In this document: one piece after another, positions 33,843-43,542 of the stretch
Layout: each line of letters opens with the position of its first letter
How positions within the stretch are numbered: position 1 is the stretch's first letter
Source of the DNA: Weissella minor
Lineage (GTDB): Bacteria > Bacillota > Bacilli > Lactobacillales > Lactobacillaceae
Length of the DNA stretch: 64,000 nt
Direction: 5' to 3'
Assembly: GCF_001437425.1 (NCBI RefSeq)
Contig: NZ_JQCD01000024.1
Location: 492,362 to 556,361, forward strand
Translations under genes and position numbers: made by a program
The notes under the pieces: generated by a model
What the model saw: the letters and a program-made list of their open reading frames with translations, nothing else
Databases searched by the model: none
Told to the model about the DNA's origin: nothing

Positions 33843-35069
33843 TTATATTTGTGCGGCTTGGTAACGACGACGCATATATAACTTAATCAAAATCATCCCA
33901 ACAATCATCATCATTCCAATCACCAATAGGCTCCAAACGCCCATTTTTGAAACACCGTATCCAAAGGTAATGCTGACAATCGGAACAAATAAGTCTGTTG
34001 CAAAGAATGATAATCCAAATACACGCCCTAGATATTCCGATGAACTTTCTTCTTGTCGAACCGTATTCACTTTAATAACAAAGGCTGATCGTACGAAACC
34101 ATTCAAAATAATTACAAGAATTAATGCCCACATAATGTTAATAAATGCTGCCAATACAAAGGCCAAACCGAGGACAAAGAAATCAGTATAAAGAGTATCT
34201 AAGTTATTAAACTTTGTATACCTTGCCAATATAAAGCCGGCCGCAATCCCAGATACCGCCGCTGCAGTTAACGCCAATGAATACTCTTGGGCTGACCCAT
34301 TGTAGGTTTTTTGAACCAAAAATGGCATTGAGATAATAAAGGCTTCAAAACAGAAATTAGCCCAAACTGTTACCAACATTGATTCAAATAACTTTGGCAT
34401 GCGGTATACATATTTAAATCCATTTTTCAGACTTTCAACGAAAGATTCAGACGTCTCAACAATTGGCTGTGGATGTGTCTTAATAATCAAATTTATTCCA
34501 GCCGTTACTAACAACAACATTCCGTATAAGAACATAAAGCTGCGTAAATTAATCCAGTCCATTCGAAGCAAAATTCCACCAATTAGCGGTCCTAATGCTT
34601 GTCCTGCTGAAAATGCAGCACTGACATAAGCATTAAATCGGGCTAATGAAGATTTTTTAATAACGTCTGGTAGAATTGCACGACCAGATGGATACGCATA
34701 TGAAATGTCAATATACATTACAGCCGTAATCGCAAATAATATCCAGGTCTGTGGACTATCCGGATTAATCATCAATGATAAAGCAATCATCCCAATTGCA
34801 CCAAACAAATCCGACAGGACTAATACCCATTTTCGATTGAAGCGGTCCAATACCGCACCAACATACATATCATTCAATAAATAAACGATAAAACCAAACC
34901 CAGTTAACCACCCCAAAAGTTCAGCGTTTCCATACGTTGAAACTAAGAACCAATTCAATCCAAACCGATAAACACCTTCACCAAAAACTGATGCAAAGTT
35001 TGATGTTAATAGCGGTAAACTAAATTTTGCTAATCTCTCTTGACGCTTTTGTTCTTGCGCTGCATCCAT
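33843..35069 (-). CDS. Major facilitator superfamily transporter
   Basis: 408 residues from MDAAQEQKRQERLAKF at 35069, with GGGAG nine bases upstream. About 12 hydrophobic helices; the first-half motif is DRFNRKWVLVLSDLFGAIGM, with FNAYVSAAFSAGQALGPLIGG and QEESSSEYLGRVFGLSFFA further on. This matches the MFS_3 / enterobactin-exporter or macrolide-efflux-like group. Probable drug or metabolite exporter; substrate not identifiable. Monocistronic between two terminators. Confidence 0.85.
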   Translation of the reverse strand: MDAAQEQKRQERLAKFSLPLLTSNFASVFGEGVYRFGLNWFLVSTYGNAELLGWLTGFGFIVYLLNDMYVGAVLDRFNRKWVLVLSDLFGAIGMIALSLMINPDSPQTWILFAITAVMYIDISYAYPSGRAILPDVIKKSSLARFNAYVSAAFSAGQALGPLIGGILLRMDWINLRSFMFLYGMLLLVTAGINLIIKTHPQPIVETSESFVESLKNGFKYVYRMPKLFESMLVTVWANFCFEAFIISMPFLVQKTYNGSAQEYSLALTAAAVSGIAAGFILARYTKFNNLDTLYTDFFVLGLAFVLAAFINIMWALILVIILNGFVRSAFVIKVNTVRQEESSSEYLGRVFGLSFFATDLFVPIVSITFGYGVSKMGVWSLLVIGMMMIVGMILIKLYMRRRYQAAQI

Positions 35070-35097
35070 AATCCTTAACTCCCTTCTTCTTTCCAAA

Positions 35098-35143
35098 AAT
35101 AAAAAGCCGGAGAACAATAGACATTATCCTCCGACTTTTCAGT
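35098..35143 (-). terminator. Terminator of dnaG-rpoD operon
   Basis: Hairpin AAAGTCGGAG / CTCCGGCTTTTT on the minus strand, followed by TTTTTATTTTT, just past the rpoD stop. Confidence 0.85.
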
Positions 35144-35162
35144 CATCTTTTCAACATGAATT

Positions 35163-36296
35163 TTAATCCAAGAAATCACGCAATTGCTTTGAACGTGATG
35201 GGTGGCGCAACTTACGAAGCGCCTTGGCTTCGATTTGACGAATACGTTCACGTGTAACGCCAAATTCTTTACCAACTTCTTCTAATGTGCGCGTACGTCC
35301 ATCATCTAATCCGAAACGCAAACGCAATACTTGTTCTTCACGATCTGTTAAAGTATCCAATACTGATTCCAATTGAACCTTCAACATTTCATAAGCCGCT
35401 GAATCGGCTGGAGAAATCGCTTCATTATCTTCAATAAAATCACCTAGGTGTGAGTCATCCTCTTCACCAATTGGTGTTTCCAATGAAACTGGTTCTTGTG
35501 CAATTTTCAAAATATCACGAACCTTGTCCGTATTGATGTCCATCTCGGCACCAATTTCTTCCGGTGTTGGTTCACGACCCAGATCTTGCAACAAGTTACG
35601 TTGAATACGAATCAACTTGTTGATTGTTTCAACCATGTGCACGGGGATACGAATTGTACGAGCTTGGTCAGCAATCGCACGTGTAATCGCCTGACGAATC
35701 CACCATGTAGCGTAAGTTGAGAACTTAAATCCCTTACGGTAATCAAACTTCTCAACCGCCTTCATCAATCCCATATTACCTTCTTGAATCAAATCCAAGA
35801 ATTGCATACCACGACCAACGTAACGCTTCGCAATTGAAACAACCAAACGCAAGTTAGCTTCAGCCAATTCTTGCTTGGCTTCTTCATCACCTTGTTCAAT
35901 ACGTTCAGCCAACTCAACTTCTTGATCACCAGTCAACAATGGGACACGACCAATTTCCTTCAAATACATACGAACTGGATCGTTAATTTTCATCCCAGTT
36001 GGTGCATCAGCAGCCTGCTTCAATTCTTTTTCAGATAAGGCCGTCTTACGATTCTTCAATGCACGCTCGGTTGGCTCACCCTTTTCATCGACAATTGAGA
36101 TTCCAGCAGATTCAATTTCGTCATAAGCTTCATCAATTTGTTCTGAATTCAATGCCAATGGCTTAATCAATTCAGCTTGCAAATGATCTTCTTGAATTTG
36201 CTTATCAGCCTTGTGGTCTTTAATGACCTTCTTGATCGCTTTAGTTAGGTCTTCTTGTGACATTTCATTTTCAGTTGTCTTCTTGTTTTCTGCCAT
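35163..36296 (-). CDS. rpoD: RNA polymerase sigma factor RpoD (sigma-A)
   Basis: 377 residues, AAGGAGG before the ATG. A charged N-terminal region 1.1 is followed by region 1.2 ([20 protein letters not shown]), region 2 ([40 protein letters not shown]), region 3 and region 4.2 ([20 protein letters not shown]). This is the housekeeping sigma factor that recognises -35/-10 promoters such as those noted in this window. It follows dnaG by 11 bases, the conserved macromolecular-synthesis operon without rpsU. Confidence 0.97.
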   Translation of the reverse strand: MAENKKTTENEMSQEDLTKAIKKVIKDHKADKQIQEDHLQAELIKPLALNSEQIDEAYDEIESAGISIVDEKGEPTERALKNRKTALSEKELKQAADAPTGMKINDPVRMYLKEIGRVPLLTGDQEVELAERIEQGDEEAKQELAEANLRLVVSIAKRYVGRGMQFLDLIQEGNMGLMKAVEKFDYRKGFKFSTYATWWIRQAITRAIADQARTIRIPVHMVETINKLIRIQRNLLQDLGREPTPEEIGAEMDINTDKVRDILKIAQEPVSLETPIGEEDDSHLGDFIEDNEAISPADSAAYEMLKVQLESVLDTLTDREEQVLRLRFGLDDGRTRTLEEVGKEFGVTRERIRQIEAKALRKLRHPSRSKQLRDFLD

Positions 36297-36307
36297 CGTC
36301 GGCCTCC

Positions 36308-38194
36308 TTAATTTCTCATTGCTTGTTGCTCTTTTAAGGCGTTTATTAATTCTACACTTAATTGGGCGATTGCCGAGGTATTTTGCATTTGTTTTGCTTC
36401 AGCCAAATCACGTTTTAAATTAGTAATCTGAGTTTGCAACGGTTCATCTTGCATAATAACCTGTACATAGGCTTGAACTTGATTCCGATCTTCAAATAGC
36501 GCTTCTGGAATTTCATCCATGGTCGATAAGATACGAATCAGTTCAGGCTTTTGAACATAGTCCATAAACTCATTCAAATTACTAATCGTCGTTAACTGAT
36601 GCTGTTCTCGATAACCGGTTGCTAACATATAAAGCGTCTCATAGCTGACATCCGAAAATGTAAAATCAGGCTGTTGGGTCACTTCTAACCACACATCATT
36701 ATCCCGTAGCATCCAGGCAAGTAATACTTGTTCTGCCCTGGTCACTCGAGACATGCCTGACTCATATGTCTGTGCGGTATCTCCAATTGGCGCCACTTGT
36801 TCAACCGGTGGCATTGGTGGTACATCAGCATCATACGGTACAGCTTGTTCATTCCCTTGTGTCGGACGATTTGCTTGTCGTTGCATTAGCATTGGTCTAA
36901 TCTGATCAGATAATGCTTCTAAACTAATATTAAAATCATCGGCCAGTTGTCGCAAATAGTTTTCACGAACAACAGCTTCATCAATTGATGAAATCAACAT
37001 CAAGGCTTGATTAATATAGTCAAATACATCATTTTGATTTGAAAAGTCTAAGCCTCGTTTTAAAAATCGTAAATTAAACGCAATTGGATTTTCCGTATGC
37101 TTCAATAAAACATCCGCCAATGCTGCTGCATCGTGACTACGCAAATATTCATCAGGATCTTGATTATCTGGAATATGGGCGACCGCAACCGACATTTGAC
37201 TATTCTGCTGAATCAGATCTAATGCACGTTTCGTTGCATTTTGACCGGCCGCATCCGAATCGTACGCGACTGTAATATGGTCAGCATAGCGATTAAGTAA
37301 ATGTACCTGATCAATTGTTAAAGAGGTTCCCATCGAAGCAACACCATTTTTAACATCTGCCTGGAAAGCAGCAATGACATCCATAAAACCTTCAAAAAGA
37401 ATAACTTGCTTCCCTTTTTTAATCGGTTCACGCGCTAAGTCTAAATTAAACAGTTCGTTTGATTTATCAAACAAGTCACTTTCAGGACTATTAATGTACT
37501 TTGGTTGTGTATCATCAGCTTCTAAGCGCCGACCTGAATACGCAATCGGACGACCACGTTCATCACGAATTGTGAATAATAATCGGTTTGAAAATCGATC
37601 ATGTAAACTACCATCATCCCAAACCACAAACAGCTCTGATGTACGCAAGAGTTGATAATCAACCTGCTTATTTTGGAAATAATTTAACAGAAAATCATCA
37701 CCCGGTGCATACCCTAGCATGTAGGCATCAATTGTTGCATCATCTAAACCACGGTCATGCAAATAATTTAACGCATGTTCACCAGTTTGCGTATTAACAA
37801 GAATATGATGGTACACTTTGGTGGCATCTTGGTACAAATCAAATAGTGCTTGTGTCTTTTCATCAACAGGTTGCGTTGTTTCATTTGAAAGATATTTATC
37901 ATCCAAATCAACACCAGCGATTGGTGCTACTTTAGCAACGGCCTGTGGAAATGAAACTTGTTCAATGTCCATAATAAAGCTATAAACATTGCCTCCACGT
38001 CCACATGAAAAGCAATGAAAAATTTGTTTGTCTTCATTTACAGAAAAAGATGGCGTCCGCTCCTCATGGAATGGACACACACCAAACAAATTTCGACCTT
38101 GCTTTTTTAATGGTACGTAAGGTGATATGACATCAACAATATTTACACGTTCCCGAATCTCGGTTACAACTTCCTCTGGAATTCGTGTTGGCAT
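36308..38194 (-). CDS. dnaG: DNA primase
   Basis: 628 residues from [20 protein letters not shown] at 38194, five bases after GGAGGTGA. The CHC2 zinc-binding motif uses Cys40, His43, Cys61 and Cys64 ([21 protein letters not shown]). The TOPRIM core follows ([32 protein letters not shown]), then a C-terminal helicase-binding region. It makes RNA primers at the fork with DnaB. First gene of the dnaG-rpoD operon. Confidence 0.97.
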   Translation of the reverse strand: MPTRIPEEVVTEIRERVNIVDVISPYVPLKKQGRNLFGVCPFHEERTPSFSVNEDKQIFHCFSCGRGGNVYSFIMDIEQVSFPQAVAKVAPIAGVDLDDKYLSNETTQPVDEKTQALFDLYQDATKVYHHILVNTQTGEHALNYLHDRGLDDATIDAYMLGYAPGDDFLLNYFQNKQVDYQLLRTSELFVVWDDGSLHDRFSNRLLFTIRDERGRPIAYSGRRLEADDTQPKYINSPESDLFDKSNELFNLDLAREPIKKGKQVILFEGFMDVIAAFQADVKNGVASMGTSLTIDQVHLLNRYADHITVAYDSDAAGQNATKRALDLIQQNSQMSVAVAHIPDNQDPDEYLRSHDAAALADVLLKHTENPIAFNLRFLKRGLDFSNQNDVFDYINQALMLISSIDEAVVRENYLRQLADDFNISLEALSDQIRPMLMQRQANRPTQGNEQAVPYDADVPPMPPVEQVAPIGDTAQTYESGMSRVTRAEQVLLAWMLRDNDVWLEVTQQPDFTFSDVSYETLYMLATGYREQHQLTTISNLNEFMDYVQKPELIRILSTMDEIPEALFEDRNQVQAYVQVIMQDEPLQTQITNLKRDLAEAKQMQNTSAIAQLSVELINALKEQQAMRN

Positions 38195-38240
38195 CAACGT
38201 CACCTCCAATCACTCTAAGGGCATAGTTTCACTCCATACT

Positions 38241-38268
38241 ATTATACCCGTTCTTAAAGAGATTGCAA
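38241..38268 (-). promoter_or_regulatory. dnaG-rpoD promoter
   Basis: TTGCAA (38263-38268), 16-base spacer, TATAAT (38241-38246) on the minus strand, 47 bases upstream of the dnaG start. Confidence 0.7.
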
Positions 38269-38272
38269 CATT

Positions 38273-39616
38273 TTAGGCATGCTTAGGCAGATACTTTTTG
38301 ACCCCCAAAAATACGATGACAGAGATAACCATTAAGATGGCAATTAATGCAACACCGTACTGTGAACCCAGCACAACACCATGTGCATGCAAATCAACAT
38401 TACTTGCAAAAATTTGTGCAACGATTGCGGTTGCACTAGCCCCCACAAATTGCTGCAAAGTATTCAAAATACTGTTTCCATCTGCACTTTGTGATTCAGG
38501 TAATGAACCCAGCGTAACGGTCATCAAATTACTATAAGACAACCCGGTCCCAACCATGAGTAGCATATGTGCTAATAGCAATGTCCAAAAGCTCAAAATT
38601 GGGAAAAAGACACTCATAATAACGAGCGCAGTTGCTGATGTTGCAATTCCAAACAAAATTGGCTTACGTGGTCCAATTTGATCTAGGATACGACCTGATA
38701 AAGGTGCCAAAATAGCACCAATCACGGCACCAGGGAACATGAATAGCCCCGCCTGAGTTGACGTGACGTGCAAACCTAGTTGTAGATAATTTGGTAGCAC
38801 AAAAGAAATTCCTAATAATGTTGCTTGATAAACCAGAAAGCTATAAGTCAAAGCATCAAACTTTGCATTTTTGAAAACTGACAAGTTCAACAATTGCAAT
38901 TTCTGATTAAACCAATAGAAACCACCTAAGAAGACGATACTAATTAGCAAATATTGCCATGACATCTTCTCAACAGAAATTAGCAGTGAGCTTAATCCAA
39001 TCATCAAGGTGACAAAAGCTCCCCAATTAAAGCGCTCCGTCCGTGTCACATTTTCAGCTGGAATACTCCATAAACCAAGGACTAAGGCAATTAACAATAA
39101 TGGCACTAGGAACCAAAAAATACTACGCCACCCCAAGCTACTTAACAAAATTCCACCATATGTGGGTCCAATTGCGGGCGCAATTGAAGTTGTCATTGTT
39201 CCAATCCCCATCATGACACCACGTTGTGACATTGGTGATTTCGTTAAAATAATATGGAACATCAAAGGCAAAGCAATCCCAGTTCCTACTCCCTGAAAGA
39301 CACGTCCAACCAATAAAATTGACAAAGTTGGCGCCCAAGAATCCAATAACAAACCAATCAAGAACAGTACGTTTGCTGTAACGAATAGCTTTCTAACCGA
39401 ATAACTTTTTAACAAATACGCACTTACAGGTACAATAACGGCAATTGCCAACAAGTACCCTGTTGTCACCCATTGAATACCATTAGCATCCGTATTAAAT
39501 TCTTCCATCAAATGTGGAAATGTCACATTCATCGAGGTTTCAATTAACACACCACTAAAACTCATCAATCCAGCTGCGATAACAGCTGCTAAAACATGCC
39601 ATTCTTTCGTTTTCAT
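38273..39616 (-). CDS. DHA2-type multidrug MFS exporter (EmrB/QacA family)
   Basis: 447 residues from MKTKEWHVLAAVIAAGLMSF at 39616, ten bases after AGGAG. There are 14 hydrophobic helices with the DHA2 motifs LIETSMNVTFPHL, QWVTTGYLLAIAVIVPVSAY, LLVGRVFQGVGTGIALPL, and SMNVALP-like spacing. It is a proton-driven drug exporter in the membrane; the substrate is unknown. A large hairpin just upstream of its start may be the terminator of the ylbL operon or an attenuator. Confidence 0.88.
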   Translation of the reverse strand: MKTKEWHVLAAVIAAGLMSFSGVLIETSMNVTFPHLMEEFNTDANGIQWVTTGYLLAIAVIVPVSAYLLKSYSVRKLFVTANVLFLIGLLLDSWAPTLSILLVGRVFQGVGTGIALPLMFHIILTKSPMSQRGVMMGIGTMTTSIAPAIGPTYGGILLSSLGWRSIFWFLVPLLLIALVLGLWSIPAENVTRTERFNWGAFVTLMIGLSSLLISVEKMSWQYLLISIVFLGGFYWFNQKLQLLNLSVFKNAKFDALTYSFLVYQATLLGISFVLPNYLQLGLHVTSTQAGLFMFPGAVIGAILAPLSGRILDQIGPRKPILFGIATSATALVIMSVFFPILSFWTLLLAHMLLMVGTGLSYSNLMTVTLGSLPESQSADGNSILNTLQQFVGASATAIVAQIFASNVDLHAHGVVLGSQYGVALIAILMVISVIVFLGVKKYLPKHA

Positions 39617-39645
39617 CGTCTTCACACTCCTTTTTTTGACACAAT

Positions 39646-39691
39646 AAAAGACGAAATACCAAAAATGGTACTTCGCCTCTTTTATCGGTAT
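39646..39691 (-). terminator. Large hairpin between ylbL and MFS genes
   Basis: Near-perfect arms of about 18 bases (GGCGAAGTACCA / TGGTATTTCGTC with flanking AAAAGA/TCTTTT) followed by TTTTATT on the minus strand. It can terminate the operon ending at 39762; it lies only 30 bases before the MFS start codon. Confidence 0.75.
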
Positions 39692-39761
39692 GCCTTGATG
39701 GCACACTATCTGTACGAACTAACTCGATAAATCATAACAAATAATAAATGAGTCGTCAAAT

Positions 39762-40820
39762 TTAATTCTGTAATTTTTCAACCGCTTGATCGAATGTTTC
39801 AACTGGAATTACTTTCATATCTGGTGCATACTTCTTGGCGGTTTCCTTAGCAACTTGATAATTTGTTTTACCATTTTCTTCATACTTCAAATTTTCATCA
39901 GTTGGCTTCACATATGGCGCTAAGAAAATATCCACACCTGCACGGTGCGCAGCAATGACCTTCTTATCAATCCCACCAATTTCGCCGACATGTCCGTCTT
40001 TGTCAATGGTTCCAGTCCCGGCAATTTTACGACCACGTGCCAAATCTTTAGAAGTTAGTGCATCATACATTTCTAGCGAAAACATCAAGCCACCCGATGG
40101 CCCACCAATCTCACCTAAATCAGCCGAAACCTGTCGATCTGATTTCACATCGACATCATCAGTTAAAATAATACCAATTCCAGCCATATCCTTCGCACCA
40201 GCCAGTGCGACCGTCTTAGCTGTTGTTTCTTTAACTTTACCATCACGCTTATAACCGACCGTTAAATCCGTACCAATTTTTTGACTACGAATTTTAGTTT
40301 GAAAGGCCTTGGCACTATCATATTTTTTATGATTAACTGATTCAATCGTATCTCCGACTTGTAATTTATTTTTAAAATTCGAATCAGGTTGAATTGCCAT
40401 CACATAAATACCGTTGAAGTTACGATTATACGGTATTTTAGCAGCTTTATAGGCATTTGCTTTCGCTTCATTAATCGATGTTTTCATGTAAATTTGATTA
40501 ATGCGCGCGTTATCCGCCATCGAATCGCTACCGCCCAAGGCTTGACTTTTGGTTTGGATATCTACGGTTGGATCAAATGCTGCAAACACTAAACTAACTG
40601 TATTCAGTGGTGCAATGCCAACCGAGGTTAACATAAATTCACCATTGAGTTTTGGCTTTTTATCATCAACTTTAATATAGTTTGCTAAGTCTTCCGCACT
40701 ACCTGGTTTTTCAGCGTAAAGGGGTAAAGGAACAAAAATACCAATGATAAACAATACCGCCATCATTGATAAAATAATAACGCGATTGCGTTTAAAAAAC
40801 GCTCGTATTTTCCTCCACAT
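39762..40820 (-). CDS. ylbL: PDZ-Lon type serine protease (YlbL/SepM family)
   Basis: 352 residues from the ATG at 40820, seven bases after GAGG. One N-terminal membrane helix (VIILSMMAVLFIIGIFVPLP) anchors an external protein. A PDZ domain (about 125-205, GIYVMAIQPDSNFKNKLQVGD) is followed by a Lon-like protease domain with the Ser-Lys dyad: Ser in GEIGGPSGGLMFSLE and Lys in GEIGGIDKKVIAAHRAG. Streptococcal SepM processes a competence peptide; Bacillus YlbL helps degrade SOS division inhibitors. It is the last gene of the ftsW-ylbG-rsmD-coaD-ylbL operon and overlaps the coaD stop. Confidence 0.92.
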   Translation of the reverse strand: MWRKIRAFFKRNRVIILSMMAVLFIIGIFVPLPLYAEKPGSAEDLANYIKVDDKKPKLNGEFMLTSVGIAPLNTVSLVFAAFDPTVDIQTKSQALGGSDSMADNARINQIYMKTSINEAKANAYKAAKIPYNRNFNGIYVMAIQPDSNFKNKLQVGDTIESVNHKKYDSAKAFQTKIRSQKIGTDLTVGYKRDGKVKETTAKTVALAGAKDMAGIGIILTDDVDVKSDRQVSADLGEIGGPSGGLMFSLEMYDALTSKDLARGRKIAGTGTIDKDGHVGEIGGIDKKVIAAHRAGVDIFLAPYVKPTDENLKYEENGKTNYQVAKETAKKYAPDMKVIPVETFDQAVEKLQN

Positions 40821-41299
40821 CACTGTACCTCAAATTTATTTTTTAGACGTTGATTCACGATTTTCGGAACGAATGCACTGATATCACCTTTTGCTCGCAC
40901 CACTTCCTTTAATAACGAGCTGGAAATCATTGCATTTTCAGGCCGTGCCAATAAAAACATTGTCTCAACATCAGTTAAGTGATTATTCATCACCGCAATT
41001 GGTTGTTCATATGTGAAATCTTGGGTATTCCGTAACCCACGGACTAGCACATCGATGGCATGTTCTTTAGCAAATGCAGCTGTCAAACCCGAAATCGTCA
41101 CGACTTGTACATTTGTTAAATCTACTAATGCACTTGTTGCCATCTCTTTTCGTTCATCCAAAGTAAATAAACCATTTTTTCCTGTATTTTCAGCTACACC
41201 AACTAAAACTTCATCAAATAATTGTGAAGCTCGTTGAATAATATCAATATGTCCGTTGGTGATAGGATCAAAACTACCAGGCATCAATGCTCGTTTCAT
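40820..41299 (-). CDS. coaD: Phosphopantetheine adenylyltransferase
   Basis: 159 residues. Nucleotidyltransferase motif GSFDPITNGHIDII (8-21), FTLDERKEMA, VRGLRNTQDFTYE and the SSSLLKEVVRAKGDIS signature. It adds AMP to 4'-phosphopantetheine in the fourth step of CoA synthesis. The start follows the rsmD stop closely and the end overlaps ylbL, so it is tightly embedded in the operon. Confidence 0.97.
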   Translation of the reverse strand: MKRALMPGSFDPITNGHIDIIQRASQLFDEVLVGVAENTGKNGLFTLDERKEMATSALVDLTNVQVVTISGLTAAFAKEHAIDVLVRGLRNTQDFTYEQPIAVMNNHLTDVETMFLLARPENAMISSSLLKEVVRAKGDISAFVPKIVNQRLKNKFEVQ

Positions 41300-41302
41300 C
41301 TG

Positions 41303-41854
41303 CTAACCTTCATATTCATAAATTGTGATGACTGTAATCCCATAATCACGTTGTTTCACCATCGTAAACGCGCCAATTTGATCAGGCAAATCTGCATGTT
41401 GATCTGTTTCTGCCATAACAATTGCATTTTTAGCAACTAAGTCATTTGCCACAAGTTTTCCCAAGTCTGCTTCAATTGTTTGTTTTGCATATGGTGGATC
41501 AAAATAAAAGACATCAAAAGGTTGTGTCCCTTTTAACTGATCAATGACACTCTGCGCTGGTTTTTTAATCACTTGAAACCGTTCAGGTTCCTTAGTCACT
41601 TCAACGTTAGATTTAATTGTTTTAATCGCAGCAAATTGACGATCAACTAAAACAGCTTCATCAATGCCACGTGACACACCTTCAATCGATAAGCCACCTG
41701 ATCCAGCATATAAGTCCAATGAACGTCCACCATCAAAATAAGGACCAATCATATTAAAAATCGCTTCTTTAACTTTGTCAGTTGTTGGACGCGTTGCATC
41801 ACCGGGCACAGCCTTTAGTGGACGTCCACCAAATTTACCGCTTACAATTCGCAT
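41303..41854 (-). CDS. rsmD: 16S rRNA (guanine(966)-N(2))-methyltransferase
   Basis: 183 residues. MRIVSGKFGGRPLKAVPG, TRPTTDKVKEAIFNMI, the SAM-binding LDLYAGSGGLSIEGVSRG, and the catalytic DPPY in VFYFDPPYAKQT are all diagnostic of RsmD. It methylates G966 of 16S rRNA on the 30S particle. Its start codon overlaps the ylbG stop by one base (TAATG). Confidence 0.95.
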   Translation of the reverse strand: MRIVSGKFGGRPLKAVPGDATRPTTDKVKEAIFNMIGPYFDGGRSLDLYAGSGGLSIEGVSRGIDEAVLVDRQFAAIKTIKSNVEVTKEPERFQVIKKPAQSVIDQLKGTQPFDVFYFDPPYAKQTIEADLGKLVANDLVAKNAIVMAETDQHADLPDQIGAFTMVKQRDYGITVITIYEYEG

Positions 41855-42168
41855 TACAATTCCTCTTCTTGTGCTTCGTCTTCAAAGACATCATCCGTAT
41901 CTAATGAAAAATCAATTTCTTCGTTCTGTTGACCCCCAACCGTCGTATCAACTTCTGGCCAGTGTGATACATCAACCCGATCGACGAATCCCAACTTTTC
42001 AATCAATTGTTTCTTTGTCTCTACATCTGCATCATCAACATAGACTGAAGCATACTTCATTTTATTTGACACATAATTAACAATTCCAAAACGACGTAGT
42101 TGTCGTGCTTGGCGCGCATTTTTCAAATAAACAATCAATGCCCTTCTTTTTTTTGCTTCAAATTCCAT
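41854..42168 (-). CDS. ylbG: YlbG family protein (DUF2129)
   Basis: 104 residues from the ATG at 42168, after GAGGTGA. The conserved DUF2129 core is RRALIVYLKNARQARQLRRF, followed by VNYVSNKMKYASVYVD; the last 35 residues are acidic and disordered. YlbG is a small cytosolic protein of unknown function, nearly always next to rsmD and coaD in Bacillales and Lactobacillales. A link to cell division or RNA metabolism is only suggested by context. Confidence 0.9.
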   Translation of the reverse strand: MEFEAKKRRALIVYLKNARQARQLRRFGIVNYVSNKMKYASVYVDDADVETKKQLIEKLGFVDRVDVSHWPEVDTTVGGQQNEEIDFSLDTDDVFEDEAQEEEL

Positions 42169-42182
42169 CTTCACTCACCTCA

Positions 42183-43403
42183 TTACGCCTGATCCGTCTG
42201 CATACGTAATCGGCCAATAATATTTAAAACAATGCCCATCATAATTCCTAATGATAGTAATGATGATCCCCCATATGATATCCATGGGAAAGTCACACCT
42301 GTGATTGGTAAAACACCTGTTACACCACCAAGATTAATCAACACTTGCACCATAATAAACATAGCTGTTCCGTATAAAATCAATCGGAATTCCATATTAC
42401 GTGTTCGTGTTCCATACATCATAATGCGCCAAACAATAATGCCAATAAAGATTAGAACCAGCACAATTGTAATGGCCCCTAGCTCTTCTCCAACAACCGC
42501 CATGATAAAGTCGGTATTTGGCTCTGGTAAAAAGCCTAATTTTTGAATACTGTTACCCAAACCACGTCCAAATAATCCACCATTACTAATCGCATAGTAT
42601 GAATTAATTAATTGGTGGCCTGCATCTCCAGCGCTCCATGGGTCCACAAAGGCTTCAAATCGTTGCAGTTGATAAGGCATAAATCCAAGATGTTCCAGAT
42701 ACGGAATCAAGGCCGGCATACTCAATAAAATCACTAAGATTAAAAAGACAATTAAACTCATCCAGACCACGGGCAATCCTGCCGTCATCAACATCACACC
42801 AGCAATCGCAAGTAAGATACCAAATCCACCCGCGTCAGGCATTGATAATGTAATTAACATACCAGCAACGGGTAATGTTGTAATACGCCAATTCAATAAC
42901 ATTGGCATTAATTGTCGCCCAGGAGCTGCTTTTTTTCTAACAACATTTGAAAACTTCATGGCTAGCCACAAAATCATCGCAATTTTAAAATACTCAACGG
43001 GTTGGAATCCAAATCCAGCAAAATAAAGCCATCCATGGGCTCCACTTGTAACGGGACCAAATAATCGCGTTATCCCCAGTAATAGCACTAACCCAATCAA
43101 TGCGTATTGAACTAAAACAGCATAACTCTTCTTTTGCCACGGAATTCCTATCATAAACAAAAAGAGCATAATACTTGTTGATAAGCCAACAAAGAATAGT
43201 TGTTTTATGAAAAAAGATGTTGCGGATCCAGTGGCCATATTGGTACTAGATGTAAAGACCATCGCTGTACCAAAAATCATCAAAATCATAATTGAACCAA
43301 GAATCCATGGGTCCATATATTTAAACTTCAAGCTCAGTGCTTTAAAAAAAGCGCCGATGCCATTTTCTCTTTCAGGTTGACGCTTCGAACCATTCGCTTG
43401 CAT
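42183..43403 (-). CDS. ftsW: SEDS-family peptidoglycan glycosyltransferase FtsW
   Basis: 406 residues with 10 hydrophobic helices, AAGGAG upstream. SEDS motifs: a GAHGWLYFAGFGFQPVEYFK stretch (where FQPSE is usual, Ser replaced by Val), the large external loop with PYQLQRFEAFVDPW, YAISNGGLFGRGLGNSIQKL, PEPNTDFIMAVVGEELG, and PITGVTFPWISYGGSSLLSL. It polymerises lipid II at the septum together with a class B PBP. First gene of a five-gene operon; position beside ylbG-rsmD favours FtsW over RodA. Confidence 0.9.
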   Translation of the reverse strand: MQANGSKRQPERENGIGAFFKALSLKFKYMDPWILGSIMILMIFGTAMVFTSSTNMATGSATSFFIKQLFFVGLSTSIMLFLFMIGIPWQKKSYAVLVQYALIGLVLLLGITRLFGPVTSGAHGWLYFAGFGFQPVEYFKIAMILWLAMKFSNVVRKKAAPGRQLMPMLLNWRITTLPVAGMLITLSMPDAGGFGILLAIAGVMLMTAGLPVVWMSLIVFLILVILLSMPALIPYLEHLGFMPYQLQRFEAFVDPWSAGDAGHQLINSYYAISNGGLFGRGLGNSIQKLGFLPEPNTDFIMAVVGEELGAITIVLVLIFIGIIVWRIMMYGTRTRNMEFRLILYGTAMFIMVQVLINLGGVTGVLPITGVTFPWISYGGSSLLSLGIMMGIVLNIIGRLRMQTDQA

Positions 43404-43491
43404 AAAAGCATCACTCCTTTTCTTATAGTCGTATTTCTTATTTTATCACACTTCCGAACAGACACCGATAAGAACTCGGTCTAAATTCGAT

Positions 43492-43527
43492 AAAAAAAGC
43501 ATCTACCAATTATATTGGCAAATGCTT
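43492..43527 (-). terminator. Terminator of typA
   Basis: Hairpin AAGCATTTGCCAAT / ATTGGTAGATGCTT with mismatches, followed by seven T on the minus strand, after the typA stop. Confidence 0.8.
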
Positions 43528-43542
43528 AATTGTAGATTTAAA

